Origin: Flavobacterium gyeonganense
Lineage (GTDB): Bacteria > Bacteroidota > Bacteroidia > Flavobacteriales > Flavobacteriaceae
DNA length: 64,000 bases
Assembly: GCF_029625295.1 (NCBI RefSeq)
Contig: NZ_CP121112.1
Location: forward strand, 1,922,001-1,986,000
Direction: 5' to 3'
Below, piece by piece: positions 1 through 9,613 of the stretch. A program made the position numbers and the translations under genes. The notes beneath the pieces were generated by a model. It was not told the origin of the DNA. It saw only the letters and a program-made list of their open reading frames with translations, and did no database searches. Numbering within the stretch: the first letter of the stretch is position 1; each line of letters starts with the position of its first letter.

Positions 1-1109
1 TCGAAGTTTCCGGTCGCTTCCATTCCCTGAAAATGCGTAAACAATCCATCAGGTAAGGATACGATAAAATCCTGAGCTTTCATTTTTGGAATATCAACTT
101 TTAAAGTATAAACCGTATCCGATTCTGTATTATACGAAACATACGGTTTCACTTTTATTTTGTTCAGCTGCATTATTGATGTGCTGTCAATCGAAATAAA
201 ATCAGATCCTAATAAAAAGCGATAGTCAAATCGTGCATTTTTGATAACAACGTCTTTATTGGCAATTTTTGGATGATTAATTTTCAAATTGGCAATAGAA
301 GTGTAACCGTCAATATGCAATTCACTACCGTCTTTATCAATATTTGCCACATTTAAGCGTATCGAATCAAAACTTGCTTTTAAGTTGTAACTTTCATCTA
401 AATAAGGAACCCTGATGGCTCCTGTATCCAGATTAAAAAAACGAATATCAGCCTTTTTATTTCTCGGGTCTGCAAAACCTTTTATATTCCATCGCTGGTC
501 AAAATTTTTGCTTTGAACATGTAAATTCGTTGTGAGCTGTTTATTGTCTAAAACCAATTTATTGATAGCAATCGTGGCTTTTTTTCCATTATCATCAATT
601 TTAAAAACAAGATTTTCCAGTTTCATATCGGTTGGAACCAGATTCAGTAATTTTGTAATAATGCGATAAGCAACATCAGCGTATTTACGTTTTTCATCTG
701 ATGTTTCTTCTGTATCATTTTTTTTCAAAAAGGCATCAAAATTTCTTATTTTCCCTTTTTTAACCAATTGAATGTAACCATCATTGATTTTTAAAGTTCC
801 TAACTGTACATCACCAATTAGCAAATTACTGAGGCTGATAGTAGTTTCTACTTTTTTAATATTGAAAAGAGTGTCAGCATTTTTTGGAACTAAAACAATA
901 TCAGTAAATTTAACTCCCGACAAACCATCAAAAGAAGCTTCCTTTATTGAAAAATCACTATTGTAATCAACCACCATTTTGTGCGTTACCTTTGCAATAA
1001 CTTGTTTTAAAAGCGAATTACGAAAAGAGTATAATCCGATACAAAGCAAAATAAACACTACCAGAAGTATTTTAAGAGCTTTGACTATTTTTTGTTTTGG
1101 AAATCGCAT
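1..1109 (-). CDS. AsmA-like envelope protein (3' end beyond the window)
   Basis: About 369 N-terminal residues are visible and the frame stays open to the window edge. It begins with a basic start (MRFPKQK) and one hydrophobic segment (about residues 8-25), then a long beta-rich region without cysteines and with repeated short patterns such as SFDGLSGVKFTDIVL. A single N-terminal anchor followed by a large periplasmic beta-repeat region is typical of AsmA/TamB-like proteins, which act in envelope lipid or outer-membrane homeostasis. It starts 17 bases after radA on the same strand, so the two may be cotranscribed. The family assignment rests on architecture, and the exact subfamily cannot be given because the C-terminus is missing. 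Confidence 0.6.
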   Translation of the reverse strand, partial: MRFPKQKIVKALKILLVVFILLCIGLYSFRNSLLKQVIAKVTHKMVVDYNSDFSIKEASFDGLSGVKFTDIVLVPKNADTLFNIKKVETTISLSNLLIGDVQLGTLKINDGYIQLVKKGKIRNFDAFLKKNDTEETSDEKRKYADVAYRIITKLLNLVPTDMKLENLVFKIDDNGKKATIAINKLVLDNKQLTTNLHVQSKNFDQRWNIKGFADPRNKKADIRFFNLDTGAIRVPYLDESYNLKASFDSIRLNVANIDKDGSELHIDGYTSIANLKINHPKIANKDVVIKNARFDYRFLLGSDFISIDSTSIMQLNKIKVKPYVSYNTESDTVYTLKVDIPKMKAQDFIVSLPDGLFTHFQGMEATGNF

Positions 1110-1126
1110 AAAGAAATTTATAAAAA

Positions 1127-2488
1127 TTAACCAAACAGAATACTTGCCACATCTTCAATTTTAGCTACAAGTTCAATTTTAATACCTGTATTTTTCAGGG
1201 CAATTTTATTATATCTGGATACAAAGATAGTATTGAAACCTAATTTTTCAGCTTCCTGAATCCGCTGATCTACACGGTTAACAGGTCGAATTTCACCGGA
1301 AAGACCTACTTCACCGGCAAAACAAAACCCTTTTGTTACCGGAATATCTTCATTAGAGGATAAAATGGCAGCCACAACAGCCAAATCAATTGCCGGATCA
1401 TCAACAGAAATTCCACCCGTCACATTCAGGAAAACGTCTTTTGCGCCTAATCTAAAACCGGCTCTTTTTTCAAGAACAGCCAAAATCATATTAAGCCTTT
1501 TAGCATTATAACCCGTTGTGCTTCGTTGTGGCGTTCCGTAAACAGCTGTGCTAACAAGCGATTGTATTTCAATCATCAACGGACGCATACCCTCCATAGT
1601 TGTAGCAATTGCAGTTCCGGACATTTCTTCATCTTTATGCGAAATCAAAATTTCCGATGGATTGCTTACTTCTCGTAAACCGCTTCCCAGCATTTCGTAA
1701 ATGCCCAATTCAGCAGTTGATCCAAAACGGTTTTTCAGCGATCGTAAAATTCGGTACACATGGTTTCGATCGCCTTCAAATTGTAAAACGGTATCCACCA
1801 TATGTTCCAGGATTTTTGGTCCGGCAATGTTTCCGTCTTTGGTAATATGCCCGATCAAGATCACCGGAATATTGGTTTCTTTTGCAAATTTGATTAATTC
1901 GGCAGTAGTTTCCCTGATTTGAGAAATACTTCCTGCCGTAGATTCAATATAATCAGTATGAAGAGTTTGAATAGAGTCAATAATGACAATTTCAGGCTGA
2001 ATTGCTTCAATTTGTTTGAAAATATTTTGTGTTTTAGTTTCCGTGAGGATATAACAATTATCGCTGTCCGGTGTGATTCGTTCGGCACGCATCTTTATTT
2101 GTTTCTGACTTTCTTCTCCGGAAACATATAAAGTTTTGTAAGGTAATTTTAATGAAATCTGGAGCAAAAGGGTACTTTTACCAATTCCCGGTTCTCCCCC
2201 CAAAAGCGTTAGAGATCCGGGAACGATTCCGCCACCCAAAACACGGTTCAGTTCACCGTCAGTAGTATCCATTCGGATTTCCTGAGCCGAATCGATTTCA
2301 TTAATTTTTAATGGACGCGGTGCTTTTCCTGTTGGGGTTGGTTCACTTTTCCAGGCTACTTTTTCCTGCTTCTGAATAATTTCTTCGGCAATAGTATTCC
2401 ATTCTTTACAGGCGTTGCACTGCCCCTGCCATTTCGCATATTGTGTACCACAGTTTTGGCAAAAGAAGGAAGTTTTAACTTTAGACAT
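1127..2488 (-). CDS. radA: DNA repair protein RadA
   Basis: RadA is a RecA-like ATPase that promotes branch migration of recombination intermediates. The 453-residue product has every expected part in order: a C4 zinc finger (C10, C13, C24, C27), a Walker A motif GGEPGIGKST at 97-106, the RadA-specific KNRFG motif at 252-256, and a C-terminal Lon-protease-like domain ending near SILFG. The length matches the family (about 455-460). Its ATG shares one base with the TAA stop of the upstream esterase-like gene (TAATG), which suggests coupled translation. The pairing with that gene gives no obvious functional clue. The identification is secure. Confidence 0.97.
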   Translation of the reverse strand: MSKVKTSFFCQNCGTQYAKWQGQCNACKEWNTIAEEIIQKQEKVAWKSEPTPTGKAPRPLKINEIDSAQEIRMDTTDGELNRVLGGGIVPGSLTLLGGEPGIGKSTLLLQISLKLPYKTLYVSGEESQKQIKMRAERITPDSDNCYILTETKTQNIFKQIEAIQPEIVIIDSIQTLHTDYIESTAGSISQIRETTAELIKFAKETNIPVILIGHITKDGNIAGPKILEHMVDTVLQFEGDRNHVYRILRSLKNRFGSTAELGIYEMLGSGLREVSNPSEILISHKDEEMSGTAIATTMEGMRPLMIEIQSLVSTAVYGTPQRSTTGYNAKRLNMILAVLEKRAGFRLGAKDVFLNVTGGISVDDPAIDLAVVAAILSSNEDIPVTKGFCFAGEVGLSGEIRPVNRVDQRIQEAEKLGFNTIFVSRYNKIALKNTGIKIELVAKIEDVASILFG

Positions 2489-3645
2489 TATTTTGATTTT
2501 TTGGCAAGCGTATTCATTTCATCAATTTTCTCATACATCATATCTTTTGTCAACTCTCCAATTGGCTGCATTTGTGAAGCGTTTTGATATCTTTTTGATG
2601 CTCTTTTCGGATCGCCTCTTTTTTCATACATCAAACCTAATTCATACTCTCCCAACATTGCCAAAGGATAATCAACATTTGCAATTTCTGCCATTTTCTC
2701 TAACTCATCGTAGGCATTTCTTTTCAAAATAAGATTTTCAACAACTTTAAAATCATTTATTCTAACAGGAATATCGACTCCCAAAACTTCTGACATTGTA
2801 TTGTATTTATTTTCTAAATAATTAGCATATCCAGATTGGAGTACAGCGATCTTATCTTTAAACTCAACCGAATTAATAGGTTTGTAAACCTCAAAAATAT
2901 GATACAAAGCATTTGGAATAGAATATAAAACTTCTGAATAATGAGTCGAATTTTTAAACACATCATATTTAAAGTTGACCAAAGGATTATTAGCAATTTT
3001 AATATTGCCGGCTAACTTTTCTATTGGTTCTTTTATTTTAGTAATATCTCCGTCAGCGGCTGATAAATAATAAAAAAATGGTTCTTTTACCTTCGCAAAT
3101 TTCTCAGGTATACGTACTTCCATTTTTGGTGCAAGCTCAGGACTTAAACATATATAGCCATTAAAAAGGGGAATTTCTTTATATAAAAAGAAATTTGTAA
3201 AACTGGCTGTTATATCATGTCCTGCAATAATCCTGAAAGGAGCGGTACGATATTGTTTTTCAATATAAGGAACTAATTCAGCTCCGATGAATTCAAAAAA
3301 TTCTGCACCTTTTTCAAACGGAACACCCTGATTTTGATCGATTGTAGAATCATCATGGCGTTCTCCGTCGTGATTTTGGTGAATTCCGATAATAATCATT
3401 TCAGGTAAATCATCCCAGTAAACACCATAGCTTAGAGCTCCTGAAAAAGCATCAAACAGATAATCTCCATCCAGTAAATACAAAACAGGGTATTTCTTAG
3501 AGGGACTTGTTTCATAAGAAGCAGGAAGCCCAATAGTTATTCTTCTGTCAGCACCTAGTTTTTCAGATTTAACGGTATCGAATTTCTTTTGTGAAAAAAC
3601 TGATACAGAGAGTAATAAAGCAAAAAACAAATAAACTTTTTTCAT
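2488..3645 (-). CDS. Secreted esterase-fold protein lacking the nucleophilic serine, with C-terminal TPR-like region
   Basis: The 385-residue protein starts with a signal peptide ending near SVFSQ, so I chose the ATG in front of MKKVYLFFALL rather than the longer upstream frame. The body matches the esterase D / enterochelin-esterase alpha/beta-hydrolase family: KYPVLYLLDGDYLF near 51-64, the elbow strand RIIAGHDITAS near 138-148, and a plausible catalytic-His region KNSTHYSEV. The family elbow is GxSxGG, but here it reads GHDITA, so the nucleophile position is Asp144. About 40 C-terminal residues resemble a TPR hairpin. It could be a binding protein rather than an esterase, or use another nucleophile. 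It precedes radA with a one-base overlap. Confidence 0.75.
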   Translation of the reverse strand: MKKVYLFFALLLSVSVFSQKKFDTVKSEKLGADRRITIGLPASYETSPSKKYPVLYLLDGDYLFDAFSGALSYGVYWDDLPEMIIIGIHQNHDGERHDDSTIDQNQGVPFEKGAEFFEFIGAELVPYIEKQYRTAPFRIIAGHDITASFTNFFLYKEIPLFNGYICLSPELAPKMEVRIPEKFAKVKEPFFYYLSAADGDITKIKEPIEKLAGNIKIANNPLVNFKYDVFKNSTHYSEVLYSIPNALYHIFEVYKPINSVEFKDKIAVLQSGYANYLENKYNTMSEVLGVDIPVRINDFKVVENLILKRNAYDELEKMAEIANVDYPLAMLGEYELGLMYEKRGDPKRASKRYQNASQMQPIGELTKDMMYEKIDEMNTLAKKSK

Positions 3646-3809
3646 GAATTGGGGAAATTTAAAAAGTATTAGAATATGATGGCAATATAATACTTTATTT
3701 GCTTTTTTGTTAAAGAGGCCTTTTAAAAAGAAAAGAAATTTAAGACAAAAGAAATCTGCTCTGTGCAAAATAAATTTGACAAATAAAAAAGATTAAAAAG
3801 AAGTAGTGA

Positions 3810-4160
3810 TTAAGTTAGTGAATTATCATTTTCATTAGGAAAAACAATCCATGGTTTGAAGGTTTTAGCTTCTTCAAATTCCAGGGTTGCATAGGATATA
3901 ATAATGATAATATCATCTTTTTGAACTTTTCTGGCTGCAGGTCCATTCAGCGTAATTTCTCCTGAATTTCTCTCACCCTTTATAGCGTAAGTTTCAAAAC
4001 GTTCTCCATTATTAATATTAACAATAGATACTTTTTCGCCTTCAATAATATTTGAGGCTTCCAATAAAGTTTCATCGATAGTAATACTGCCGATATAATT
4101 TAAATCAGCCCCAGTTACTTTAACACGATGAATTTTTGATTTTATAACTTGAATTTGCAT
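3810..4160 (-). CDS. panD: Aspartate 1-decarboxylase (PanD proenzyme)
   Basis: PanD makes beta-alanine from L-aspartate for pantothenate and coenzyme A synthesis. The 116-residue product has the self-cleavage site YIGS with Gly24-Ser25, which generates the pyruvoyl cofactor. It also has the conserved [10 protein letters not shown] start and the [19 protein letters not shown] core. It follows panC on the same strand after 14 bases, so both beta-alanine supply and its condensation with pantoate are probably expressed from one mRNA. Length and motifs are normal for the family. Confidence 0.97.
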   Translation of the reverse strand: MQIQVIKSKIHRVKVTGADLNYIGSITIDETLLEASNIIEGEKVSIVNINNGERFETYAIKGERNSGEITLNGPAARKVQKDDIIIIISYATLEFEEAKTFKPWIVFPNENDNSLT

Positions 4161-4174
4161 GTTGCAAAGGTAAA

Positions 4175-5023
4175 TTAATTTAATGAAATGGTATCAATTA
4201 GCCTTATAGAATTAACAAATACCGCTATAAATGCACGGTATTTTTTATCATTAATTTTATGTTCTATTGGTAACAATGTCGATTCGTCAGCAATTACAAA
4301 ATATTCGAGGTCAAATCTTTCATTCTCCTTAAAGGAGTTTTCTACAAATTCTATAGTTTCCTCAGGACTTTTAGTACTGAATACTTCTTTAGCTTCGGTC
4401 AGGGTTTTATAAATAATGGCTGCTTCTTTTCGTTCATCAGAAGTTAAACGTTCGTTTCGCGAACTCATTGCCAATTGGTTTTCTTCCCTAAAAATAGGAC
4501 AACCTACTATTTTAACCGGCAAATTGTTTTTTTCAACCAGTTTTTTCACAATCTGCAATTGCTGAAAATCTTTCTCCCCAAAATACGCATTTGTAGGTGA
4601 AACAATTTCAAACAATCGCTTAACGATAGTTCCAACACCGTTAAAATGTCCAGGCCTGAACTTCCCTTCCATCTGATTTTCTAATCCATCAAAATCAAAT
4701 GATTGTGATATTGTATTTCCTTCGTAAATATCATCTACAGAAGGAGCATACAAAATTATTTTATCACTTAAACCCCTCATTTTCCTTACATCTTCTTCAA
4801 GTGTTCGAGGATATTTTTCAAGATCATCAGGATTATTAAATTGTGTAGGATTTACAAAAATACTCACAACAGTATCATCATTTTCTTTAAGTGAGCGTTG
4901 CATCAAAGCCAGATGACCTTGGTGTAAAGCACCCATTGTTGGCACAAATCCTACAGTTGAATTTGCTGTTTTGATAGTTTTCAAATAGGCTATCAGCGCT
5001 ACTTTACCGTAGAAAATATGCAT
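4175..5023 (-). CDS. panC: Pantothenate synthetase
   Basis: PanC condenses pantoate with beta-alanine using ATP. The 282-residue product has the nucleotide-binding [10 protein letters not shown] (28-37), the [15 protein letters not shown] block and the SSRNERL motif near the KMSKS position. I start it at MHIFYGK. A start 30 bases further upstream is open, but the promoter-like TATGTTTG on this strand lies across that earlier codon, so a transcript from it could not include it. This is the first gene of a panC-panD operon and it is divergent from the starch-synthase-like gene. Confidence 0.95.
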   Translation of the reverse strand: MHIFYGKVALIAYLKTIKTANSTVGFVPTMGALHQGHLALMQRSLKENDDTVVSIFVNPTQFNNPDDLEKYPRTLEEDVRKMRGLSDKIILYAPSVDDIYEGNTISQSFDFDGLENQMEGKFRPGHFNGVGTIVKRLFEIVSPTNAYFGEKDFQQLQIVKKLVEKNNLPVKIVGCPIFREENQLAMSSRNERLTSDERKEAAIIYKTLTEAKEVFSTKSPEETIEFVENSFKENERFDLEYFVIADESTLLPIEHKINDKKYRAFIAVFVNSIRLIDTISLN

Positions 5024-5046
5024 GGCGGTATTATTAAAATTTAGTG

Positions 5047-5054
5047 CAAACATA
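5047..5054 (-). promoter_or_regulatory. Putative -7 element of panC
   Basis: TATGTTTG on the minus strand matches the Bacteroidota -7 consensus TAnnTTTG and predicts a leader of roughly 15-20 bases for panC. No clear TTG box is seen at the expected spacing upstream, so support is partial. Confidence 0.4.
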
Positions 5055-5085
5055 ATATATTAGTTATAAACTGCATAAATTTTTG

Positions 5086-5093
5086 TAATTTTG
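5086..5093 (+). promoter_or_regulatory. Putative -7 element of the starch-synthase-like gene
   Basis: TAATTTTG matches TAnnTTTG and lies 38 bases before the plus-strand ATG. No convincing -33 TTG is present. Together with the opposing site for panC it forms a compact divergent promoter region of under 80 bases. Confidence 0.4.
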
Positions 5094-5131
5094 CAACGTT
5101 TTTATTACCAAAAATTAAGTAAAATACTATT

Positions 5132-5938
5132 ATGAAAGAGAAGAGGATATTATATGTATCATCTGAAGTCGTGCCTTATTTGGCTGAAAATGAGGTTTCA
5201 TTAATGTCTTACGATGTGCCTAAAATGATAAACGATCAGGGCGGTCAGATAAGAATTTTCATGCCTAGATATGGAAACATTAATGAAAGAAGACATCAAT
5301 TACACGAAGTAATCAGGCTTTCAGGGATGAATTTGGTAGTGAACGACTTAGATATGCCATTGATTATCAAAGTAGCATCTATTCCGAAAGAAAGAATACA
5401 GGTTTACTTTATAGATAATGATGAATATTTCAAAAGAAAAGCAACTTTTGCTGATGAAGAAGGTGTTTTATATCCTGACAATGATGAAAGAGCCATCTTT
5501 TTTGCAAAGGGTGTAGTTGAAACTGTAAAAAAACTGAATTGGGTTCCGGATATAATTCACGTTCATGGATGGCTTGCTGCTATGCTGCCAATTTACATGA
5601 AACATTACTATAAAAACGAAGCTTTATTTTCTGAAACCAAGATTGTGACCTCTGTTTATGGCCAGTCTTTTGATGAAAACCTGGATTTGGAAATGATCAA
5701 TAAAGTAAAATTTGATGGTGTACCTCATGAGAATATTGCTGATTTAGAAACCCCTAACTACGAAAACATTCTGAAAGCAAGCATTTTACATTCTGATGCC
5801 GTAATAATAGCTTCAGAAAACGTGTCGCCAAGTTTAACAAAATTTATAGAATCTTCAGGAAAACCTTTTTTACCTTTCACCACGAAAGATGCATTCGCAG
5901 AAGCGTATACAAATTTCTATAAAACTATGGGGCTTTAA
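5132..5938 (+). CDS. Starch/glycogen synthase-like protein, N-terminal GT5 domain only
   Basis: Bacterial glycogen synthases (GT5) have about 480 residues in two Rossmann domains. This 268-residue protein holds only the first. Recognisable family blocks are KRILYVSSEVVPYL, GGQIRIFMPRYG and PDIIHVHGWLAAMLPIYMK. The ADP-glucose-binding K-x-G-G-L that should follow SSEVVPY is replaced by ENEVS, and the whole C-terminal donor domain is absent with no frameshift remnant downstream. Catalytic glycogen synthesis is therefore unlikely; a binding or regulatory role is an inference. It lies directly upstream of the DUF4270 lipoprotein and glmS. Confidence 0.85.
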   Translation: MKEKRILYVSSEVVPYLAENEVSLMSYDVPKMINDQGGQIRIFMPRYGNINERRHQLHEVIRLSGMNLVVNDLDMPLIIKVASIPKERIQVYFIDNDEYFKRKATFADEEGVLYPDNDERAIFFAKGVVETVKKLNWVPDIIHVHGWLAAMLPIYMKHYYKNEALFSETKIVTSVYGQSFDENLDLEMINKVKFDGVPHENIADLETPNYENILKASILHSDAVIIASENVSPSLTKFIESSGKPFLPFTTKDAFAEAYTNFYKTMGL

Positions 5939-5959
5939 ATTTTAACATTATTATTAAAC

Positions 5960-7705
5960 ATGTACAATACTTCTTTTTTTAAGAAAATTCTTTTAATAGC
6001 AACAGTTACTGTGTTTTATTCCTGCGATAAAGATTTCAATACAGTTGGCGAAGACTTAATTGGGAACAATGATAATTTTGATTTGGAAGCACAACATTAC
6101 ACTGTTACCGCTTATAATAAAAAAGTCACTCCTGTTGCCTCTAATAATTTGCCAATAAACGCATTGGGAATTTATGAGAATCCTGTTTTTGGCACAACTA
6201 CAGCAAGTTTTAACACTCAGGTTAACTTAGCCTCTTATGCCCCTACATTGGGATTTGGAGCAGTTATTGACAGTGTAACATTAAATATTCCTTACTTTAT
6301 AGATGCAACTAAAACTACAACAAGTACAGCAGGCAAAAGAACTTATGTATTAGATTCTATTTATGGGCCTGAAACCGGAATATTTAAATTAAGCGTTTAC
6401 GAATCAGGCATTCTACTAAACAACTATAATGCTAATAATTATGATATTAGTCAATTTTACAATACTGATAGAAACGGTGACTTTCAAACACAGGCTACAA
6501 CTAACCCTAATGTATTTGGATTAAGATTAAATAACTCAACCAATACAGCGGAAAATGATCAATTCTTTTTTAGTTCTAAACCGATAATAGAAAAAATTGC
6601 AGCAACTACCACTACCGCAGAATCCTCTAAAATAATCGACCCTGAAATGCGTTTGCATTTGGATAAGGATTTTTTCAAAGCCAAAATATTTGATGCGCCA
6701 GCAAGCAAATTAGCCTCCCCCGATGTATTTAAAAACTACTTTAAAGGATTATATTTTAAAGTTGAAAAATCAGGAACTTCTGCAGGCAGAATGGCTATGA
6801 TGAATTTCAATAAAGGAAAAATAACAGTTTTTTATAAAGCTAAAACAGCTGAGAAAGATACTGAGGCTGTAGCAAAAACTTTTGTTATTAATTTAACCGG
6901 AGACAGCAACACTAACGTAAATACTGTCAGCCTTTTAGAAGAAAGCAATCCTGTTTCTGATTATACAACTGCTACCGCAGATGATGTTACCCCAGACGAA
7001 AAGCTGTATTTAAAAGGAGGTCAGGGATCAATGGTCGTAATTGAGCTTTTTGATAAAACCGATTTAGTACATTATGTAAATGGAGAACCTGTAACAGGAT
7101 CCAATGGTGTATCTGATGAATTAGACGAGATTAGAAACAATGTTACTTATAAAAAATGGCTTGCAAATGAAGCTAATTTAGTTTTTACTATTGATTCACA
7201 AAAAATGGCAAGTCTAATTGGAAATGACCCAGAAACAATTGCAACCGAACCGGGCAGAATTTATTTATATGATTTAACAAATAATACTGTACTAGCTGAT
7301 TATACTGCAGATCGTACTCCATCTGTTAATGGCGATCCTAAAAAAAATAGAACTATTTTCAATGGTATGATTAATTTAGATCCAACAAGCAAGAGAGGAA
7401 CTACTTACAAGATAAGGATTACAAATCACATTCGGAATCTTATTAAGAATGCTGATGTTGCAAATGTAAAATTAGGCTTAGCTGTCACTGAAAGCATCGA
7501 TATAACGTCTTCATCAAAACTGGATAAAACTAAAGTATTACCTAAACTTAACGATGAAAGCTTTTTAACTGAAATACCAACAGCATCAGTGATGAGCCCA
7601 TTAGGAACAGTATTATTTGGAAGCAATATCCTCGAAAGCGATGAGGCTAATTATGCTAAAAGAGTAAAACTTCAAATTTACTACACTAAACTGAAACCAA
7701 ATTAA
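5960..7705 (+). CDS. DUF4270 family lipoprotein
   Basis: The 581-residue protein has a lipoprotein signal (FFKKILLIATVTVFYSC, Cys about 22) followed by DKDFNTVGEDLIG, the start I recognise from DUF4270 proteins of Bacteroidota. The acidic residue after the lipid Cys fits export to the outer membrane or cell surface. The rest is beta-rich with no catalytic motif that I can see. It starts 21 bases after the starch-synthase-like gene and ends 10 bases before glmS, so the three are probably one operon. The biochemical function of DUF4270 is unknown to me. Confidence 0.85.
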   Translation: MYNTSFFKKILLIATVTVFYSCDKDFNTVGEDLIGNNDNFDLEAQHYTVTAYNKKVTPVASNNLPINALGIYENPVFGTTTASFNTQVNLASYAPTLGFGAVIDSVTLNIPYFIDATKTTTSTAGKRTYVLDSIYGPETGIFKLSVYESGILLNNYNANNYDISQFYNTDRNGDFQTQATTNPNVFGLRLNNSTNTAENDQFFFSSKPIIEKIAATTTTAESSKIIDPEMRLHLDKDFFKAKIFDAPASKLASPDVFKNYFKGLYFKVEKSGTSAGRMAMMNFNKGKITVFYKAKTAEKDTEAVAKTFVINLTGDSNTNVNTVSLLEESNPVSDYTTATADDVTPDEKLYLKGGQGSMVVIELFDKTDLVHYVNGEPVTGSNGVSDELDEIRNNVTYKKWLANEANLVFTIDSQKMASLIGNDPETIATEPGRIYLYDLTNNTVLADYTADRTPSVNGDPKKNRTIFNGMINLDPTSKRGTTYKIRITNHIRNLIKNADVANVKLGLAVTESIDITSSSKLDKTKVLPKLNDESFLTEIPTASVMSPLGTVLFGSNILESDEANYAKRVKLQIYYTKLKPN

Positions 7706-7715
7706 AAAATAACAT

Positions 7716-9563
7716 ATGTGTGGAATTGTTGGATATATAGGTCACAGAGAGGCTTATCCTATTGTTATTAAAGGATTAAAGCGCCTCGAATACAGAGGAT
7801 ATGATAGTGCCGGCGTAATGTTATACGATCAGGAAAACATCAAACTTTGCAAAACAAAAGGAAAAGTTTCAGATCTTGAAGAAAAGGCTCAAACAGATTT
7901 CACAAGAAACGGAACTATAGGAATTGGTCATACACGCTGGGCAACCCATGGAGTTCCTAATGATGTAAACTCCCACCCGCACTTTTCAAATTCCGGAGAG
8001 TTAGTCATTATACATAATGGAATTATTGAAAACTATGCTCCGCTTAAAGAAGAATTAATCAAGAGAGGTTACAGCTTTAAATCGGATACGGATACTGAAG
8101 TTTTAGTAAATCTTATTGAAGAGGTTCAGAAAAATGAAAATATAAAACTTGGAAAGGCAGTACAAATTGCTTTAAATCAAGTAATAGGCGCCTATGCTAT
8201 TGCAGTTTTCGACAAAAAGAATCCGGATGAGATTGTGGCTGCACGATTAGGAAGTCCATTAGCTATAGGTGTTGGAGAAGATGAATTTTTTATCGCTTCT
8301 GATGCTTCCCCATTTATCGAATACACTTCAAATGCGGTATATCTGGAAGATGGAGAAATGGCAAATATCAGATTACACAAGCCTCTTAAAATCAGAAAAA
8401 TAAAAGATGATTCATTAGTTGATCCTTATATACAGGAACTTCAAATGAATTTGGAACAAATTGAAAAAGGCGGCTACGATCATTTCATGCTAAAAGAGAT
8501 TTATGAGCAGCCAAATGTTATCAAAGATACTTACAGAGGAAGACTTCACGCCAATGAAGGAATAGTTCAGATGGCCGGTGTCGAAGATAATATTGAAAAA
8601 TTTCTGAACGCTCAAAGAATTCTAATTGTAGCATGTGGAACTTCATGGCATGCAGGATTAGTTGCAGAATATATTTTTGAGGAATTTACACGTATCCCTG
8701 TTGAAGTAGAATATGCTTCTGAATTTAGATACAGAAATCCAATCATAAATAAAAACGATGTTGTTATCGCTATTTCCCAATCCGGAGAAACTGCTGATAC
8801 CATGGCTGCTATTAAATTAGCAAAAGAAAACGGTGCTTTTGTATTTGGAGTTTGTAATGTTGTTGGATCATCCATTTCAAGAGAAAGTCATGCTGGTGCC
8901 TACACACATGCAGGGCCTGAAATTGGAGTAGCTTCTACTAAAGCTTTTACAACTCAGATTACAGTTTTGACAATGATCGCTTTAAGATTAGGAAAAGCTA
9001 AAGGGACCTTATCAAACACTGACTTCCATACCTTTTTACAAGAACTCGAAATAATTCCTGAAAAAGTAGCCGAAGCATTAGAAACAAACGAAAGAGCTAA
9101 AGAAATTGCGGCAGCTTTTAAAGATGCGCCAAACTGTTTGTACTTAGGACGCGGATATAATTTCCCTGTGGCTTTAGAAGGCGCATTGAAATTAAAAGAG
9201 ATATCTTATATTCATGCTGAAGGATATCCTGCGGCAGAAATGAAACACGGTCCGATTGCGTTAATTGACGAGCAAATGCCTGTTATCGTTATCGCTCCAA
9301 AACAAGGACATTATGATAAAATTGTAAGTAACATTCAGGAAATCAAATCGAGAAGCGGGAAAATTATCGCTGTAGTTACTAAAGGTGATACCCAGGTTCG
9401 TGAATTAGCAGATTATGTTATAGAAATTCCGGAAACTTCTGATGCACTGTCCCCATTAATTACCACAATTCCTTTACAGCTTTTATCTTATCATATTGCC
9501 GTAATGAGAGGATGTAATGTTGATCAGCCCCGCAATCTTGCAAAGTCAGTTACTGTAGAGTAA
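7716..9563 (+). CDS. glmS: Glucosamine-6-phosphate synthase (glutamine-hydrolysing)
   Basis: GlmS converts fructose-6-phosphate and glutamine to glucosamine-6-phosphate, the first step to UDP-GlcNAc for peptidoglycan and other glycans. The 615-residue protein begins MCGIVGYIGH, giving Cys2 as the Ntn-amidotransferase nucleophile after Met removal. Two SIS domains follow (ACGTSWHAG, ISQSGETADT, and the second around YLGRGYNFPVALEGALKLKE), and it ends with the diagnostic DQPRNLAKSVTVE. Length is normal. I see no glmS ribozyme-like leader; the 10-base gap to the upstream gene leaves no room for one. Confidence 0.98.
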   Translation: MCGIVGYIGHREAYPIVIKGLKRLEYRGYDSAGVMLYDQENIKLCKTKGKVSDLEEKAQTDFTRNGTIGIGHTRWATHGVPNDVNSHPHFSNSGELVIIHNGIIENYAPLKEELIKRGYSFKSDTDTEVLVNLIEEVQKNENIKLGKAVQIALNQVIGAYAIAVFDKKNPDEIVAARLGSPLAIGVGEDEFFIASDASPFIEYTSNAVYLEDGEMANIRLHKPLKIRKIKDDSLVDPYIQELQMNLEQIEKGGYDHFMLKEIYEQPNVIKDTYRGRLHANEGIVQMAGVEDNIEKFLNAQRILIVACGTSWHAGLVAEYIFEEFTRIPVEVEYASEFRYRNPIINKNDVVIAISQSGETADTMAAIKLAKENGAFVFGVCNVVGSSISRESHAGAYTHAGPEIGVASTKAFTTQITVLTMIALRLGKAKGTLSNTDFHTFLQELEIIPEKVAEALETNERAKEIAAAFKDAPNCLYLGRGYNFPVALEGALKLKEISYIHAEGYPAAEMKHGPIALIDEQMPVIVIAPKQGHYDKIVSNIQEIKSRSGKIIAVVTKGDTQVRELADYVIEIPETSDALSPLITTIPLQLLSYHIAVMRGCNVDQPRNLAKSVTVE

Positions 9564-9584
9564 TTTCATAACACACTAAAAATT

Positions 9585-9613
9585 AAAGCGAGATTTTCAT
9601 CTCGCTTTTTTAT
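9585..9613 (+). terminator. Rho-independent terminator after glmS
   Basis: A perfect 10-bp stem (AAAGCGAGAT / ATCTCGCTTT) with a TTTC loop is followed by a run of T. It lies about 20 bases after the glmS stop and closes the GT5 - DUF4270 - glmS unit. The 245 bases between it and the receptor gene hold no ORF or structure I could recognise. Confidence 0.9.

Noticed and set aside
1609..2131. Several plus- and minus-strand open frames of 60-80 codons inside radA
   Set aside because: They lie wholly within a strongly conserved gene in other frames, lack start context and have no recognisable domains.
2415..2732. 105-codon plus-strand frame across the radA/esterase junction
   Set aside because: It is antisense to two supported genes with a clear TAATG coupling, and its composition (His/Phe/Leu-rich) is typical of a shadow.
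7706..7715. glmS ribozyme or riboswitch
   Set aside because: Only 10 bases separate glmS from the upstream gene, too short for any such element.
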